Shown here: piece after piece, positions 21,385 through 33,300 of the stretch | Numbering within the stretch: position 1 is the first letter of the stretch | How the letters are laid out: every line of letters begins with the position of its first letter | Origin: Stomorhina lunata | Taxonomy: Eukaryota > Arthropoda > Insecta > Diptera > Rhiniidae | DNA length: 64,000 bases | Direction of reading: 5' to 3' | Assembly (NCBI GenBank): GCA_933228675.1 | Contig: OW121741.1 | Location: 72,490,629-72,554,628 of the forward strand | Made by a program: the position numbers and the translations under genes | Notes under the pieces: generated by a model | Database searches by the model: none | What the model saw: the letters and a program-made list of their open reading frames with translations, nothing else | Told to the model about the DNA's origin: nothing

Positions 21385-21825
21385 GGGATGTTGAATACCA
21401 AACACGTTTCTAATTGTTCTTAACTTGGTAAGCCCAACTTATCTGGGTCATCCTTCATCTCAACTGTGGACACACACCTCCTCATGGTATCACCCGGGGA
21501 GCTAGTTTAACACCCATTAATATTGTGAGTTAACATGTTCCGAGAGTTGTCCCATAAGATCGATAAAAATGGGTTAGGATTACGGGCTAGTAACCCTCTC
21601 TTGAAAAAAAAAATACAATGAAGAGGATAAAATTAGAATTGAAATGTCCCACTACCTAATATTAGAGAAGGATGTCCGAAACTTCGATAGAAAGACCAAG
21701 TAGAGGAACATTTTTCAAAGCTTGGCCTATAAAATTGGAGAATATTCGCACAAGATCGAAATCCATGGAATTCTAAAATATGCTCGGACTTTGACCTTAA
21801 CAGGTGTAAAAACTTATACAAAAAA
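21385..21825 (+). pseudogene. RTE-type LINE, internally deleted
   Basis: The leader (CATCTCAACTGTGG, GGGCTAGTAACCCTC) is homologous to 32270-32600, where the same leader precedes an RTE endonuclease start. About 50 bp later it passes directly into the RTE C-terminus (frame-broken KDQVEEHFSKLG and AQDR blocks). The roughly 2.5-3 kb that should encode endonuclease and reverse transcriptase is missing, so this is a non-autonomous derivative that kept both LINE ends. Confidence 0.68.
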
Positions 21826-22023
21826 GAAGATTAAATTGTTTAAGTTTTAAAATAATTTTAAAAAAGTTTTAAAATAATTACAAAAAATCGTATAAAAATA
21901 TTTTTCCAAAAATTACAACAAAGCAAAAAAAAAAAGCAGGGAAAAACAAAGTTATTTTCACATGATTTTGGATCTAAAAATAAAAATTGTTTAATTATAA
22001 GCTGCTAAGTTTTCAACATATGA

Positions 22024-22087
22024 AGTAGCTCAGTGGAAGAGTCTCTGCCTAGCAGTCGGAGGGTCTGGGTTCGAGCCCCCATGGGAT
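22024..22087 (+). other. tRNA-like segment with A and B boxes
   Basis: TAGCTCAGTGGAAGAG fits the A box and D-arm, CTCTGCCTAGCAGTCGGAG can form an anticodon-type stem, and GGTTCGAGCCC fits the B box. The acceptor stem does not pair and the T stem is imperfect. Hence a tRNA-derived promoter module or tRNA pseudogene, not a working tRNA. Confidence 0.6.
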
Positions 22088-22340
22088 CATAAAAAAAAAT
22101 TTGTATTTCGTTTAAAAATATATGTTTTTAATAAAACAACGACAAAAAAGTTGTTGCTGTTGTTGTTGTTGCTTTCAAATTGCTTACCCAAGTCATTACT
22201 TTTCTGCAATTGGTAAGTACTTGCCTCCAATGACATCCCCATGTTAATGTAATGACTTAAACAGCGAATGAGTAAGTAGTTCGTGTTCAATAGTTTAACT
22301 GTTTAACTCATTATTTGGTTATGAAAAGTTTTACTGGGTA

Positions 22341-23636
22341 AGTTAATCTTGAACATGTTTGATTTGAGATCATCTACAACAACTCTTAAAGAATGATCTC
22401 TGAGGTAGTTCAATAAAAAACACGAAAAGTGATAACCAAGAGCATTGAAAGAATATCCTTATCTAAATCTGTAAATCGGTAGATATTTTTTATTAATTTC
22501 TTTTCATACAATGGATTGAAGCAATGTTAAATTTTATAGGTTCCGCTATTTAAGTTGGAAACTGGATTTCTACTGCTTTAACTATCCTGTTAACTTTTCA
22601 AAATTTTCAAATTATAGTATCTAACAGTTTTACTGTCCAATCAAACCAATGTATTCGCTCGATACTTATGTATAAAAGTATGGGACCCATAAAAATTGGT
22701 CGTTTTAGAATGTTATTGTTATGGAATGCCTGAATGTGCTCCAAAGTTTTTTGTTCATATTTAAGCGCTGGAACATTAAAATGGGTGCCGACAATATAAT
22801 GGCTTAAACAAAAGATTCCCTTTATTTGAGCTGTTGCGAGTGAAATATTCATCCATCCAAACACACATATTCACACCAACTATTTACAAAAGAATTGGCA
22901 GTCAGTCGTTGTCGTCGTAGTCGACTTCATTGTCGTGTTGGTATTGTTTCTATTGGGGCGTAGTTCTCCACAAAGAGAATCTTTTATTTGTATTCATTTC
23001 ATTTCGAATAGGAACAGCAAAAGCCATTTTGAATGCATGTCTTGTGGCATTTTGTTGCGAACTGAAATTAATGTTTTGTATCCAAACAATACAATTTTAG
23101 CCAACTTTTGCTTAAAGACTTATTTAAAGTATTTCAACAGATTTTATGTTGTTAAATGTTTGTTAAATTTTGCTTTACTTTGGTTGCAAGTTCAGAAGAA
23201 GGAGTAGGAGAGGATGTATTTAAGATTTTATGGCGGATTTAAAATTGTACTCGTACGTACCTTCAGTTTATTCCAACACCATTAAAATACTTTTTATAAG
23301 AAGCTTTTTAAACACGAAAGACAGACAGGCGAACTTGCTCTTACAGTTAGTGTTTTAATGCCTCTTCCTTAAGAAAATTGTATGTTACACTGGCCAACAG
23401 CTAAAATTAAATTTAAGATAAACTATTGTTTTTAGGTGCAACAACATCAGAAGCTAACATTTTTATATCAATTTACTTTTTTTAATTATTTTCTAAAATT
23501 TGGGATTTTTGAAAAGGTTGCCCATATCTCAAAAACTTGTCCAATTATATTGAAAAGTACGTCAGTAGATAACAAACGAAATTACTTTTATGATGTGCTC
23601 ACACAAGATTTTTGTGTGAGCACGTCATTTTGTTTT
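22341..23636. other. No recognised element or gene
   Basis: Mixed-complexity sequence without terminal repeats, LINE or transposase motifs. The open frames (22607-22864 minus, 22935-23207 plus) have no recognisable domain. May be unique host DNA. Confidence 0.4.
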
Positions 23637-24004
23637 TAGGTTTTTAGGCAGCGTCTCCGTACCAAAGTACTTACTGCCCCTAAGAGCTTCTGGTCAAAAA
23701 ATAGTTAAAAGAGTAAGGAATAAATTTATTTCATCAATTCCAAATCTTTTAAAGGATGATCAGACATTCACTAACCCGGTTGATAAAGCAAACCTTATGG
23801 CTGAAAGCAATCAACCACTGCCCGCGATCGAAAGTGTATCAGTTACTATGTCTAGCATATTTTTTCGATCTCGTGCTGTTAAAAGGGTTTAAGCAGATCT
23901 TAACATAAATAAGTCTCCTGGGCCGGATGGCATACCAGCACTGTCGTGAAGCAGTGCTCTTCGACGTTAGCTCGTCCATTAGCCAACCTTTTTAGCACCT
24001 TATA

Positions 24005-25270
24005 TCGGGTGGTTAAATTTCAAGGGCCGATGTTGATTTTGAATAAAACACAAACTATTTAGGAAATTATTGTAATTTTATTTTATTATAATATATTGGT
24101 ATTACTCAATTATGTACGGAACAAAATATCGGCCAAATGGGCGCCGCGACCACGGCGGCACACCTCCATCCGATGGTCCAAATTTTCGATGACCCTGAGG
24201 CAATAAGGGAGGTTCTATGCCGTTAATGTGCCGAATTATCTCATACTTTAGCTCTTGAATTGTTGCTGGCTTATCGACGTATACCTTTTCTTTCAAATAA
24301 CCCCAAATAAAAAGTCCAACGGTGTCAAATCACATGATCTTGGCGGAAAATTGACATCGCCATTACGTGAGATAACACGGCCATTGAATTTGTTGCGCAA
24401 AAGAGCCATTGTTTCGTTACCTGTGTGGCAAGTTGCACCGTCCTGCTGAAACCACATATCGTCCACATCCATATCTTCCAATTCGGGCCATAAAAAGTTC
24501 GTTATCATCACAGTAACTGCCTGACCGGCCTCGTTTTGGAAAAAATACGGCCCGATGATGCCACCAGCCCATAAACCACACCAAACAGTCTCTCTTTGTG
24601 GGTGCATTGGTTTTTCGACAATCACTCTTGGATTCTCATTCGACCAAATGCGGCAATTCTGTTTATTGACGAATTCACTGAGGTAAAAATGTGCCTCATC
24701 ACTGAAGATGATTTTCTTCGAAAATTGATCATCCACTGTTGCCATTTCTTGCCACCATTCTTCCCATTCACGACGTTTAGAATGGTCAAGAGGCTTTAGT
24801 TCTTGAGCCAATTGCACCTTGTAAGCGTGTAAATGCAAGTCTTTATGCATGTTCATCAACGACGAGCGTGAGAGGTGCAATTGTTGGGCACGACGACGAG
24901 TTGAGGTGGACGGATCTTCAGCCACACTATCGCGAACAGCAGCAATATTTTCTGCAGTACGAGCATGCACTGGTGTTCTCACATCTTCTACAGACCCGGT
25001 TTGCTTGATTTTTTCCACGATTTTTGCGATTGTACGCACATTTGGACGATCAAATTGACCAAAAAATCACGAAGTGCACGATATGCATTTTGATTTGAAC
25101 GCCCATTTTCATAATAAGTCTGGATAACTTTAAGACGTTGTTGGATTGTGTATCTCTCCATGGTTCAAATTGAGTAAGTCTGAAATAGAGAAATGTCAAA
25201 TAAAATTCGGAAAAAAGCTTGGCGTTTAGGTGTGGTTCACATTCAACATCGGCCCTTACAATTTAACCAC
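24005..25270 (-). mobile_element. DD41D Tc1/mariner element, second family
   Basis: Inverted ends GTGGTTAAATTTCAAGGGCC and GTGGTTAAATTGTAAGGGCC (about 27 bp, two mismatches), with four extra bases TCGG on one end. TA at 24003-24004 and 25271-25272 is the target duplication, confirmed against the uninterrupted LINE at 5336-6897. The encoded protein is clearly related to, but distinct from, that of the 330-1629 family. Confidence 0.92.
24110..25161 (-). pseudogene. DD41D mariner transposase, three frameshifts
   Basis: Start ATG at 25161 gives MERYTIQQRLKVIQTYYENG. A one-base insertion near 25040 breaks the frame before RTIAKIVEKIKQTG. The long middle frame (24293-25039) contains all catalytic residues: FSDEAHFY, WFQQDGATCH and LTPLD, spaced 41 residues between the last two. 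A one-base loss near 24297 shifts the frame to KEKVYVDKPATIQELK, and a further shift near 24190 restores the proper ending, VCRRGRGAHLADILFRT, with stop at 24110-24112. Unlike copies of the first family, the catalytic triad is complete. Confidence 0.9.
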
Positions 25271-26612
25271 TATGCCGGTGGGTATCCTATGCGTTGGAAG
25301 GATGCTAATATAACGCTAGAAACCCCGAAAATTACCTCCCAATAGCTTTTGTTCTGCGCTTTCCAAAGTGATGGAAAGTATGCTAAACTATCATCTAGTC
25401 AAATATTTGGAGTCTAATAACCTACTAAACGACCGGCAGTATGGATTTCGTATGGGCCGCTCTACGGATGATGTATTAGCCTTTTAATCGTATTCTCTAT
25501 TTTGGTGAAAGTAAAGTTATAGCTCTTGATATTTCTAAGGCGTTTGATAGAGTGTGACATGGAGCACTTCTATCAAAACTGATTGCTTTTGGTATAGGTA
25601 ACAATTTATCTCGGTTTGTGTCGAGCACTATAAGAGTTGTTATAAATGGCATATCGTCCGACGAGTTCCAGATTAATTCGGGGGTACCACAAGGCTCCGT
25701 TCTTTCTCCTATTATATTTCTTATTTTTCTAAATGACCTTCTATGTCAAACTTCCAATCCTATCTACTCTTTTGCTGATGAAAGCAACATCTGTCATTCG
25801 TTTTCATTTAACTACAGGCCAAGCATGTTGGATATCAAATCCAAGAGGCAAACCATGAATGACACGCTAAATTCTGACCTTTCTACAATATCCAATTGGG
25901 GTCGTTCTAATAGGGTCGATTTCAACGCTCGAAATACCCAATGTTGTGTGTTAACACACAAATGTGTTACGAACAATGTTGCATCATCTGTAATTATGGG
26001 TGGTATAAATGTCGAGGAATCAGAAACTCTTGATGTTCTAGGCATGAAAATTCGGTGTGATGTCCATTGGACTAATCACGTTTTTCAAGTGTCGAAAGAA
26101 GCATTCAAGTGTCTCGGCTTTCTTAAGCGGTGTAAGACATACTTCACTCCAACTGATCTCCTGAATATCTATACCACTTATATCCGACCGACGATGGAAT
26201 ACAACCCTCATGTATGGGCCGGTGCTTCGAAAACTGTTTTGGAGCTTGTCGACAGCGTACAAGAGAGAGCGAAGGTGGGTTGCGTTTCACTGTTTTATCG
26301 CTACTACAATGGCATGTGCTCAAACGAAATTAGGGATCTTGTTCCATAAACCCGTACATTTCTTCGTAGTACACGCAATTCAACAAGGGCTCATCCTTTT
26401 GTAGTCGATTTTCCAGTGGATCGCACGATGCACTATAGAGAAAACTTGTTTTTTAGCCGTACAGCATGAATGTGGAATAAACTTCCTGCATCAGTCCAAA
26501 TGTTCAAATCGAATATCCACTAAAACTACTCACAACCTTCCCACAACCTTTTTTCCTAGTTCCATCACAATGCATATGCCCCTGATTGTTGGTCCAATAC
26601 AAAAAAAAAAAA

Positions 26613-27700
26613 TTAAATTGCAAAATCAAAAAAAAAAAAATTTAATTTTTGAAAATTTAAAAAAAAATCGAAAATATCAAAAAACATTAATAGCTTTACA
26701 ACCGAAAAGCTTTAATTATAAGTTTTGTATTATGAAACATAGAAGAATATATAGAAGGTCGTCAGCTGATCCACTAAAATTTAGTATTCTACTAAATCAC
26801 ACGTACACGAAATAAAAGCTTTTTTAACAAACAGAAAAGCTTTTTGCACTCAAAATTTTGTTTGAATAATTCCGCGAAATTTTGAATGAAACGCACTGTT
26901 GTAAATTGCACACATAAAATGTTACTTTTTTTTTAAATATTTTAACATTATTTTAATGTAGAAACACTTTTTATTTTTTTACAAACTGAAAATTTTTTTA
27001 TTTTGTTTTCTTTCGACATTCTATTTTTTGTTTTGCTTAATTTATATTGAGCAAGTAGGGCTGCAATTTTTGGTATTAAAAAAATGAATGAAATTTAAAA
27101 TAAAAGATTGTTTATACATTTTAATTATCCTAAAATCAAGTAAAACTCATTCTATACCTTAAAAGATGAATTTCTTAAGAATATATCCTAAAATTACTGA
27201 AAAATCTTGAAGAAAATTTGCGTCCCATCATATCATACTTTTTTGTGCAACTGTTTGTATTCATTAAGAAAAGTAAAAGCTCTTTTTAAGCTTACCGATA
27301 CCATATTACTGATCCGTACTTTTGACATGTCCCAAGTGTACTTTGACATTTCGTTGACTTTCTATGTATTTATTTATTCTATGTTATGAAACCCCATCAA
27401 TGAGTAGATATTTTATTCAGAATAACTTAAAAATACTCAAATTAAACGAAAATTTTGACATCTAAATCTTTTTTAAGTTAAGTCCATTTTTTTCTATATT
27501 TTCTAGAAAATTTGAAAAAAAAAAATCAAAATATCAAAAAACATACTATAATAGCTCTACGACTGAAAAGCCTTGATTGTTCCAAATAATATAAGCTTTA
27601 TATTATGAAAGCCCATCAATTAGTAGAGATTTTATTCAGAATAACGTAAAAATACCCAATTTAAACGAAAAATTTTGCATCCAAATCCTTTTTAAGTTAA
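26613..27700. other. AT-rich region with a diverged 220-bp duplication
   Basis: No gene. A segment with ATGAAACCCCATCAATGAGT, ATTTTATTCAGAATAAC and AAACGAAAATTTTG at about 27385-27490 recurs at about 27605-27710. An earlier partial copy lies near 26690-26760. It leads into a DINE-1-like relic. Confidence 0.5.
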
Positions 27701-27835
27701 GCTCATTTTAAATTGACCAAAATCGGTCCGTTATTTCTAGTGCACCCATAGGCCTCACTTCCAGGAATGGGGATTTGGGCCACAAATTATGTTTATGAAA
27801 TTTCAACGAAATATCGCTTATAGTAATGGGTGTTT

Positions 27836-29129
27836 TTTTTAGAGGTATAGAACTTCGAATTGAAATAAAACACAAGAAAATCGTTTTAATGTCCATCAAT
27901 TTGGCTTTATTGGAAGGATAATTTTATGCCATTAATGTTTAAATATGATTTCGGGCATGTGGCCGCCGCGGCTGGCTCGAATAAAGCCAATTCTACAGGT
28001 CCAATTTTCAACTACTTTTTCGAGCATATGGGGCCGTATGTTGGCAATAACGCCACGAATGTTGGCTTCCAAGTCCCCTAACGTTTCTGGTTTGTTGGCG
28101 TAGACGAGCGACTTCACATATCCCCAAAGAAAATAATCCAGTGGTGTCAAATCGCACGATCTTGGTGGCCAATTGACAGGTCCATTCCGCGAAATTATGC
28201 GCTCATCGAATGTTTCCTTCAATAAATCAATTGTGACGTGCGCTGTGTGGCATGTAGCGCCGTCTTGTTGGAACCACAACTCATCCACATTCATGCCATC
28301 CAATTGGGGAACAAAATAGTCGGTTATCATGGCTCTATACCGGTCTCCATTTATGGTAACTGACTCTCCAGCATTATTTCGGAAGAAGTATGGCCCAATG
28401 ACTCCACCAGCCCATAGAGCGCACCAAACAGTCAGTTTTTGTGGATGTAATGGCGTCTCAAGGATCTCATGTGGATTCTCTTCACTCCAAATGCGGCAAT
28501 TTTGCTTGTTGACATAGCCATTCAACCAAACATGAGCCTCACCACTGAACAAAGTTTTGCGATGAAAATCAGCATCGAGATCAATCTCATTTTCGGCCCA
28601 TACACCAAAATCACGACGCATTGCATGGTCTCGCGGCTTTAATTCTTGCACAAGCCGGATCTTGTAAGGTCGCAAGCCAAGATCATTGCGCAAAATCTTC
28701 CATAAAGTTGATGGACAAAGCTCCAATTGCTGTGCACGGTGGCGAATCGATTCATTCGTGTCCTCTTCAACACTTTGCTCTACAGCGGCAATTGTTTCTT
28801 CGGTGCGCACTGTTCGACGTCGCTGCGGATGCGTATTATCACATACAGTAAACGTAGTACGAAAACGATCCATGGTTAACAGAATTAATTGCTCTGATGG
28901 ACGATTATGTCGACCATAAAATGGACGGAGCTTGCGGTAAACTTCGCGAACTGAACCATTATTTTCGAAATAAATTTGCACGATTTGCAAACGTTGTTCT
29001 TTTGTCAACCTGTTAATGATGAAATGGCAAACCAAACTAAATATTAATCACTTGACAGCTGACAAAATGGCCGCCAGTTAAAAAAGTGATGCCAACTTAA
29101 AGTTCTATACCTCAATAAAAAACACCCGA
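27836..29129 (-). mobile_element. DD41D (rosa-like) Tc1/mariner element, copy 3
   Basis: Full-length minus-strand copy with the same ends as 330-1629, flanked by TA at 27834-27835 and 29130-29131. It has no frameshift, so it is the most intact copy structurally. Confidence 0.94.
27932..29017 (-). pseudogene. DD41D mariner transposase, open frame but start codon and first catalytic Asp lost
   Basis: The frame is open from the start region to the stop at 27932, about 360 residues, the full family length. The initiator that is ATG in copies 1 and 2 is ATT here (29015-29017), so translation could only begin at an internal Met around residue 55 (MDRFRTTF), cutting off much of the first helix-turn-helix. 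The first catalytic block reads TLFSGEAHVWLNGY, with Gly for Asp. The second (WFQQDGATCH) and third (LTPLDYFLWG) Asp are present. I expect no transposition activity, although DNA binding could survive if the protein were made from another promoter in frame. Confidence 0.9.
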
Positions 29130-29599
29130 TATAAACAAAAATCACTTCACAAACTTTTGTTGAAATTGGTCCATGTTTTACAAAAATCCTGAAAAAAACA
29201 ATTAAAAGCATCGAAATTCACAAAAACACCCCTAAATCTGAAGATAATAACAAGTTTATGTTATTTTTTTCACACATAATTTCTGTATAAACTGAAATCA
29301 AATTGATAAATTTCGAAAAGAATCTGTCCACTTTTGACCCATTCTCGCATATAACCGCTAATGACGAAAATGGCTTAAATACAAAATTGTTTTTTTTTTA
29401 TTTAATTTACTTTATTGTTAATCACATAACAATTTAGTACCTGGTTGACCGAACCTTGCTCGGAGATTTATGATAAGCATTTTAAAGCAAATTTTAAAGT
29501 TTTTATATGTTTTATTTTATAAAGTGCTAAAATAAATTTTGAGGAAAGACATTGTACAAATATTCAGTTAATTTTGAATTATTTTATTTATTTTGTCCA

Positions 29600-30250
29600 A
29601 CACAACACAACACATAGTTTGCATAATTTACAGTTTAACTTATTTTAATAATTTTGGAAATTGGTCATACCAACAGAAACCTCCGTCGACTCATGCGCAA
29701 CAACTTTGCTAAAGATTATAGTTTGATCAAATGCACAGTTTACGATTTAATTCATTTTGAGTAGTTTTCAGTGGCGCCACCTGAAGTTGTTCATACCAAC
29801 TAAGAAACCTTTGTCTGCTTATGCGTAACAACTTTGCTTATGATTATAACATGATCAAATGCACAGTTTACGATTTAATTCACTTTGAGTAATTTTCTGT
29901 GGCGTCACCTGTCGGACTTTGCTCATTCCAATTCATAAACCTTCTTCGGCTTATCCGTAGCAACTTTTCTGAAGATTATAGCATGACTAAATGTAGAGCT
30001 TACGATTAAATTGACTTTGAGAAAGTTTCATTAGCGCCAACTGTCGGAAATTATACATACCAACTAAAAAGCCTTCGCCGGCTTATGGGCTACAACTTTG
30101 TTAAAGATCATAGCATGATCAAATGTACAGTTTACGATTTAATTAATTTTTAGTAATTTTCAGTGGCGCCATCAACTTAAAAACCTTCGCCGGCTTATCC
30201 GCAACATCTTCGCTAAAGAGCTGTGATCAAATTCACAGTTTACTATTCTA
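29600..30250. repeat. Satellite-like tandem repeat, about 130-bp unit
   Basis: Five to six units recognised by ACAGTTTACGATTTAATTCA-type blocks at 29630, 29735, 29863, 29995, 30127 and 30235 (spacing 105, 128, 132, 132, 108). Other shared blocks are CGCAACAACTTTGCTAAAGA and GGCGCCACCTG. Units have diverged substantially. It ends 50 bp before the large inverted-repeat element. Confidence 0.8.
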
Positions 30251-30300
30251 TAAAGAACATACATATAACAATACCAATTTTTTCCCCTTTTTATTCCCTA

Positions 30301-33300
30301 CACTCAGAAAAAAGACATGTACTAAATTTGAGGAAAAAAAATTTCTTAAAAATAGTAAAAAAAAATCCTTATTCAGAGTAAATTTTTACTCAAAACTAGG
30401 AAAAAATGTTATGTTCTAGTAAAAAATACAACATTTAAATAAAAAATGTATAGTTCATATACTAAAAAATAATTAACATTTTTCCATAGAAAAATTGCAT
30501 GAATTTTGTAAAATATTATTTAATTTAAGGAAATTTTTGTTAAAAACTAGTAAATATGTCCTAAATTTTAGTTCATCACATCATAAAACTGGGTAATATT
30601 GACTTTAGTTCAAAAAATTTGATTGAGTAAATGATTTACTGAAAAATAGTTCATAAAATTGAACTTACTTAAAATCTGGAAGTTGTTGTCGTAAATTTAA
30701 GTTCATTATTTTCCTAATTACTAGGAACATTTTCCTAATCATGAATTTCAAGTTTAAGACTTTCTGCATTTTAAGAAAAATTTATTTAAAACTAGTTAAG
30801 ATAAATTACAACGTCCAATAGTATACAATCTTCTTATAACAAGTAAAATTGTAATAATTTGTTGAAAGTTATATACTTATATTTAGGATAATTTCCTAAA
30901 AATTAGTTCAGATAAATCAGAATAAATCATGTAAATGTAAATTTATGAAGTAATTAGGATAATTTTTTTATAATGAGTAAAATTGTTATAATTTCTTGAA
31001 ATTTATATACTTATATTTAAGAAAAATTTCCTAAAAATTAGTTCAAATTTTCCTAAAATTTAGTTCATATATTGAAAAAAGTAAATGTCAATAAATTATT
31101 TTCATTTATAATTTATTTTCAATTTTAGTTCGTGATAGTTTTCTTACAAATTCCGCTTTTTTTTCGATATTAGTAGTATAAAAAAAATTGTGTTATGAAA
31201 AATTTGTGCCAAAAATTGTGTTTGTTGTTTCTATCTTTGTATAACATAAGTAAAGGAAATATTAGCGATTAAATATTGCCTCAAAATAAAAGACCAAAAA
31301 ATCAACAAGGAGATGAAAATTTCCTAAATATTAGTTAAAAATTTCCTAAAAATTAGTTTAAATTTTCCTAAAAATTAGTTTAAATTTTTCTAAAAATTAG
31401 TAAAAATTTTCCGAAAAATTTTTCCTAAAAATGTATTAAAAATAAATGTTAATAAATCATGTTTTCTAATATTGTCTTCGTCTGCTTATGCAAGTGCCCA
31501 CGATTCAGCACCATATAATAACACTTGTAATTTTAGTTCCTGTTGAGTGGATTTCATTCCAAAGCTAAGTGAGTATGATTCTTCATTTAATTTCATTATT
31601 TACATTCGCTGCTGTACCTAGGTACCTAGGTAAACTCTGAAGCTATAGTTGACGACGTTCACGTGTGCTCCAATTCTAATGAACTGCTTGCTAGTAGAGA
31701 CCATCAGTATTGTTTTTGATTACTAGGCCTATTTTCATGGAATAATTTTCAATACCGGAAAAGGCGGCAGTCACTTCACGCAAATGTGAGTAACATGTGC
31801 CAGTTGTATTAACTGCAGCATCACGAAGAAGTAAAGTAAGGTAAGTGTCCATTTGTTTTTCTTGGTGGATTTACCTGGTCTAAAGTCGCATTGGGAGGCA
31901 CCAATTATTTCGTTAATATTGAGTTTTAGCCTTGCACACAGGATGCTCGTTATTTTATAAGCAATTGAAAGGAGACCTATACCTCTAAAGTTAGCGCAGA
32001 TGGATTTATCACCTTTATCAGAACACTCTCGGTATGTCACCTGATTTCAAATCATCCACTCCATCAAATCATCCAGGAGATTAGAAGATTAGAGCAATCA
32101 TATCACATTTGTACTTATCGGGTACATCCATCAACTGAATCGGGGCACCTCCTCTGTTAAGATTTCTGATATTCCAGGTGCTTATCCTTAGATCATGATA
32201 ATTTATTCGTTTGCTGTGGTCGTCAACATTAGGGGGTCGTTTTTATTCTAATTGTTTCTATTTTATATTAGGAGTTTTTTCCAGGAGCGGGTTACTAGCC
32301 TGAGGTCCTTGTTAGCTCACTACTTTAAGGATGTTAAGGTAGCTAACCAGGTGATACTACTAGGAGGTCAATGACCACAGTTGAGATGAGAGGTTGACCA
32401 AGAAAAATCTGGGCTTTCAAATTAAAACCGATTAAAAGCGTTGCTTGGCTTAAAACACCAACTATATCATCCTGAAATCTAGAATACTTCGACACAATTA
32501 TGAACTTCAGCAGCCGTTTTCTTGAAATCAAAAAAAGGTTATAGGACTTCTCCTCATATCAAGGCTCAAACCATGTAAGTGATGCATTATCTATGACTTT
32601 AGAACACTGTTTTCTCAGTTTTTATATTAGGGTGGGTCTTTTTCAATGTTCGACATTAGGTTGTTATATATTAAATATCATAATTTAATGTCAAATTTAA
32701 AGAAAACCTTTAAATAACTCCAAAAGCAATCTTCTAAATGCAGTTATTGGATTTAGGTACAGTTTTTTTTATTATAATAAATTAATGGACAAATATTCAA
32801 GGTAAATACATTTTTAGATTGAGCTTTTGCGTAATACATTGATAAGTATCCAAAATTAAAAAAATCGTATAGGTGTTTTAAACTAACAGTTAACTATAGT
32901 AGGGCTAACAGTAAGGGGCAAAACTTAACACATTATTTATTAATACAAAATCGAAAAAACTGTAGTTAAAATTCAAAAGTCATTGTTTGGTATAATTTTT
33001 TTCCTTTTGCCAAACACTTTAATTAACTCATGTTTATTGACATTCGGATGGACGAATATAAACCGAATAGGGTCAGATTGCCGGCAATGAATATTATTTG
33101 ATAAAAGTGTGAATTTATACCAACCAACTATTTTTGACATTTAATATAATTAAATTTTAAACTTTATTTTCTTTAATTTTTTCGATTTAGTAATAATAAA
33201 AATAAATAATGTATTTTATTTACTCTAACTAACTGTATGCTCTAAATAAAAAATATAAAAAAATATATATATTAAACACCTATACCATATTTTATATTTT

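Larger units (their letters stand above)
21071..22338 (+). mobile_element. Terminal-repeat element carrying an internally deleted RTE and tRNA-like boxes, copy B
   Basis: Inverse counterpart of 1941-3067 and more complete. Starts CCCAGCAAAACTTTGG and ends CAAAAGTTTTACTGGG-like, with TA on both sides (21069-21070, 22339-22340). In order: B-box-like GGTTCAAATCC near 21210, RTE leader (about 21385-21640), RTE 3' terminus (to about 21825), tRNA-like segment (22024-22087). It keeps about 120 bp of the leader that copy A has lost, while copy A keeps the TAAG tail lost here. Confidence 0.72.
23637..26612 (+). pseudogene. Jockey/CR1-like LINE split by a mariner
   Basis: The left part (23637-24004) decodes to KVLTAPKSFW, IPNLLKDDQTFTNPVDKA, then ADLNINKSPGPDGIPAL and RPLANLF. 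The right part (25271 on) continues with LPIAFVLRFPK-like and NLLNDRQYGFRMGRSTDD, then 25618-26349 in one open frame: ISSDEFQINSGVPQGSVLSP (RT palm), SFADESNICHSFSF, RVDFNARNTQCCVLTHK, KCLGFLKRCKTYFTPTDLL and MEYNPHVWAGASK. The catalytic box is FADE rather than FADD. The C-terminal MWNKLP follows near 26476 and the copy ends in poly(A) at 26601-26612. The 5' portion is missing. A DD41D mariner occupies 24005-25270; removing it with one TA restores the LINE sequence exactly. Confidence 0.87.
27702..29390 (+). mobile_element. DINE-1-like relic (family A) split by a mariner
   Basis: The left part has ACCAAAATCGGTCCGTTATT, CCCATAGGCCTCACTTCCAG and GGGCCACAAATTATG, matching the middle of 44761-45566. 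The right part (29132-29390) has AAATCACTTCACAAACTTTTG, CACACATAATTTCTGTATAA and CTCGCATATAACC, continuing it. The terminal hairpins are not preserved. Confidence 0.6.

Noticed and set aside
22607..23207. Possible small host genes
   Set aside because: Short frames without recognisable domains, splice context or codon bias that I can support.
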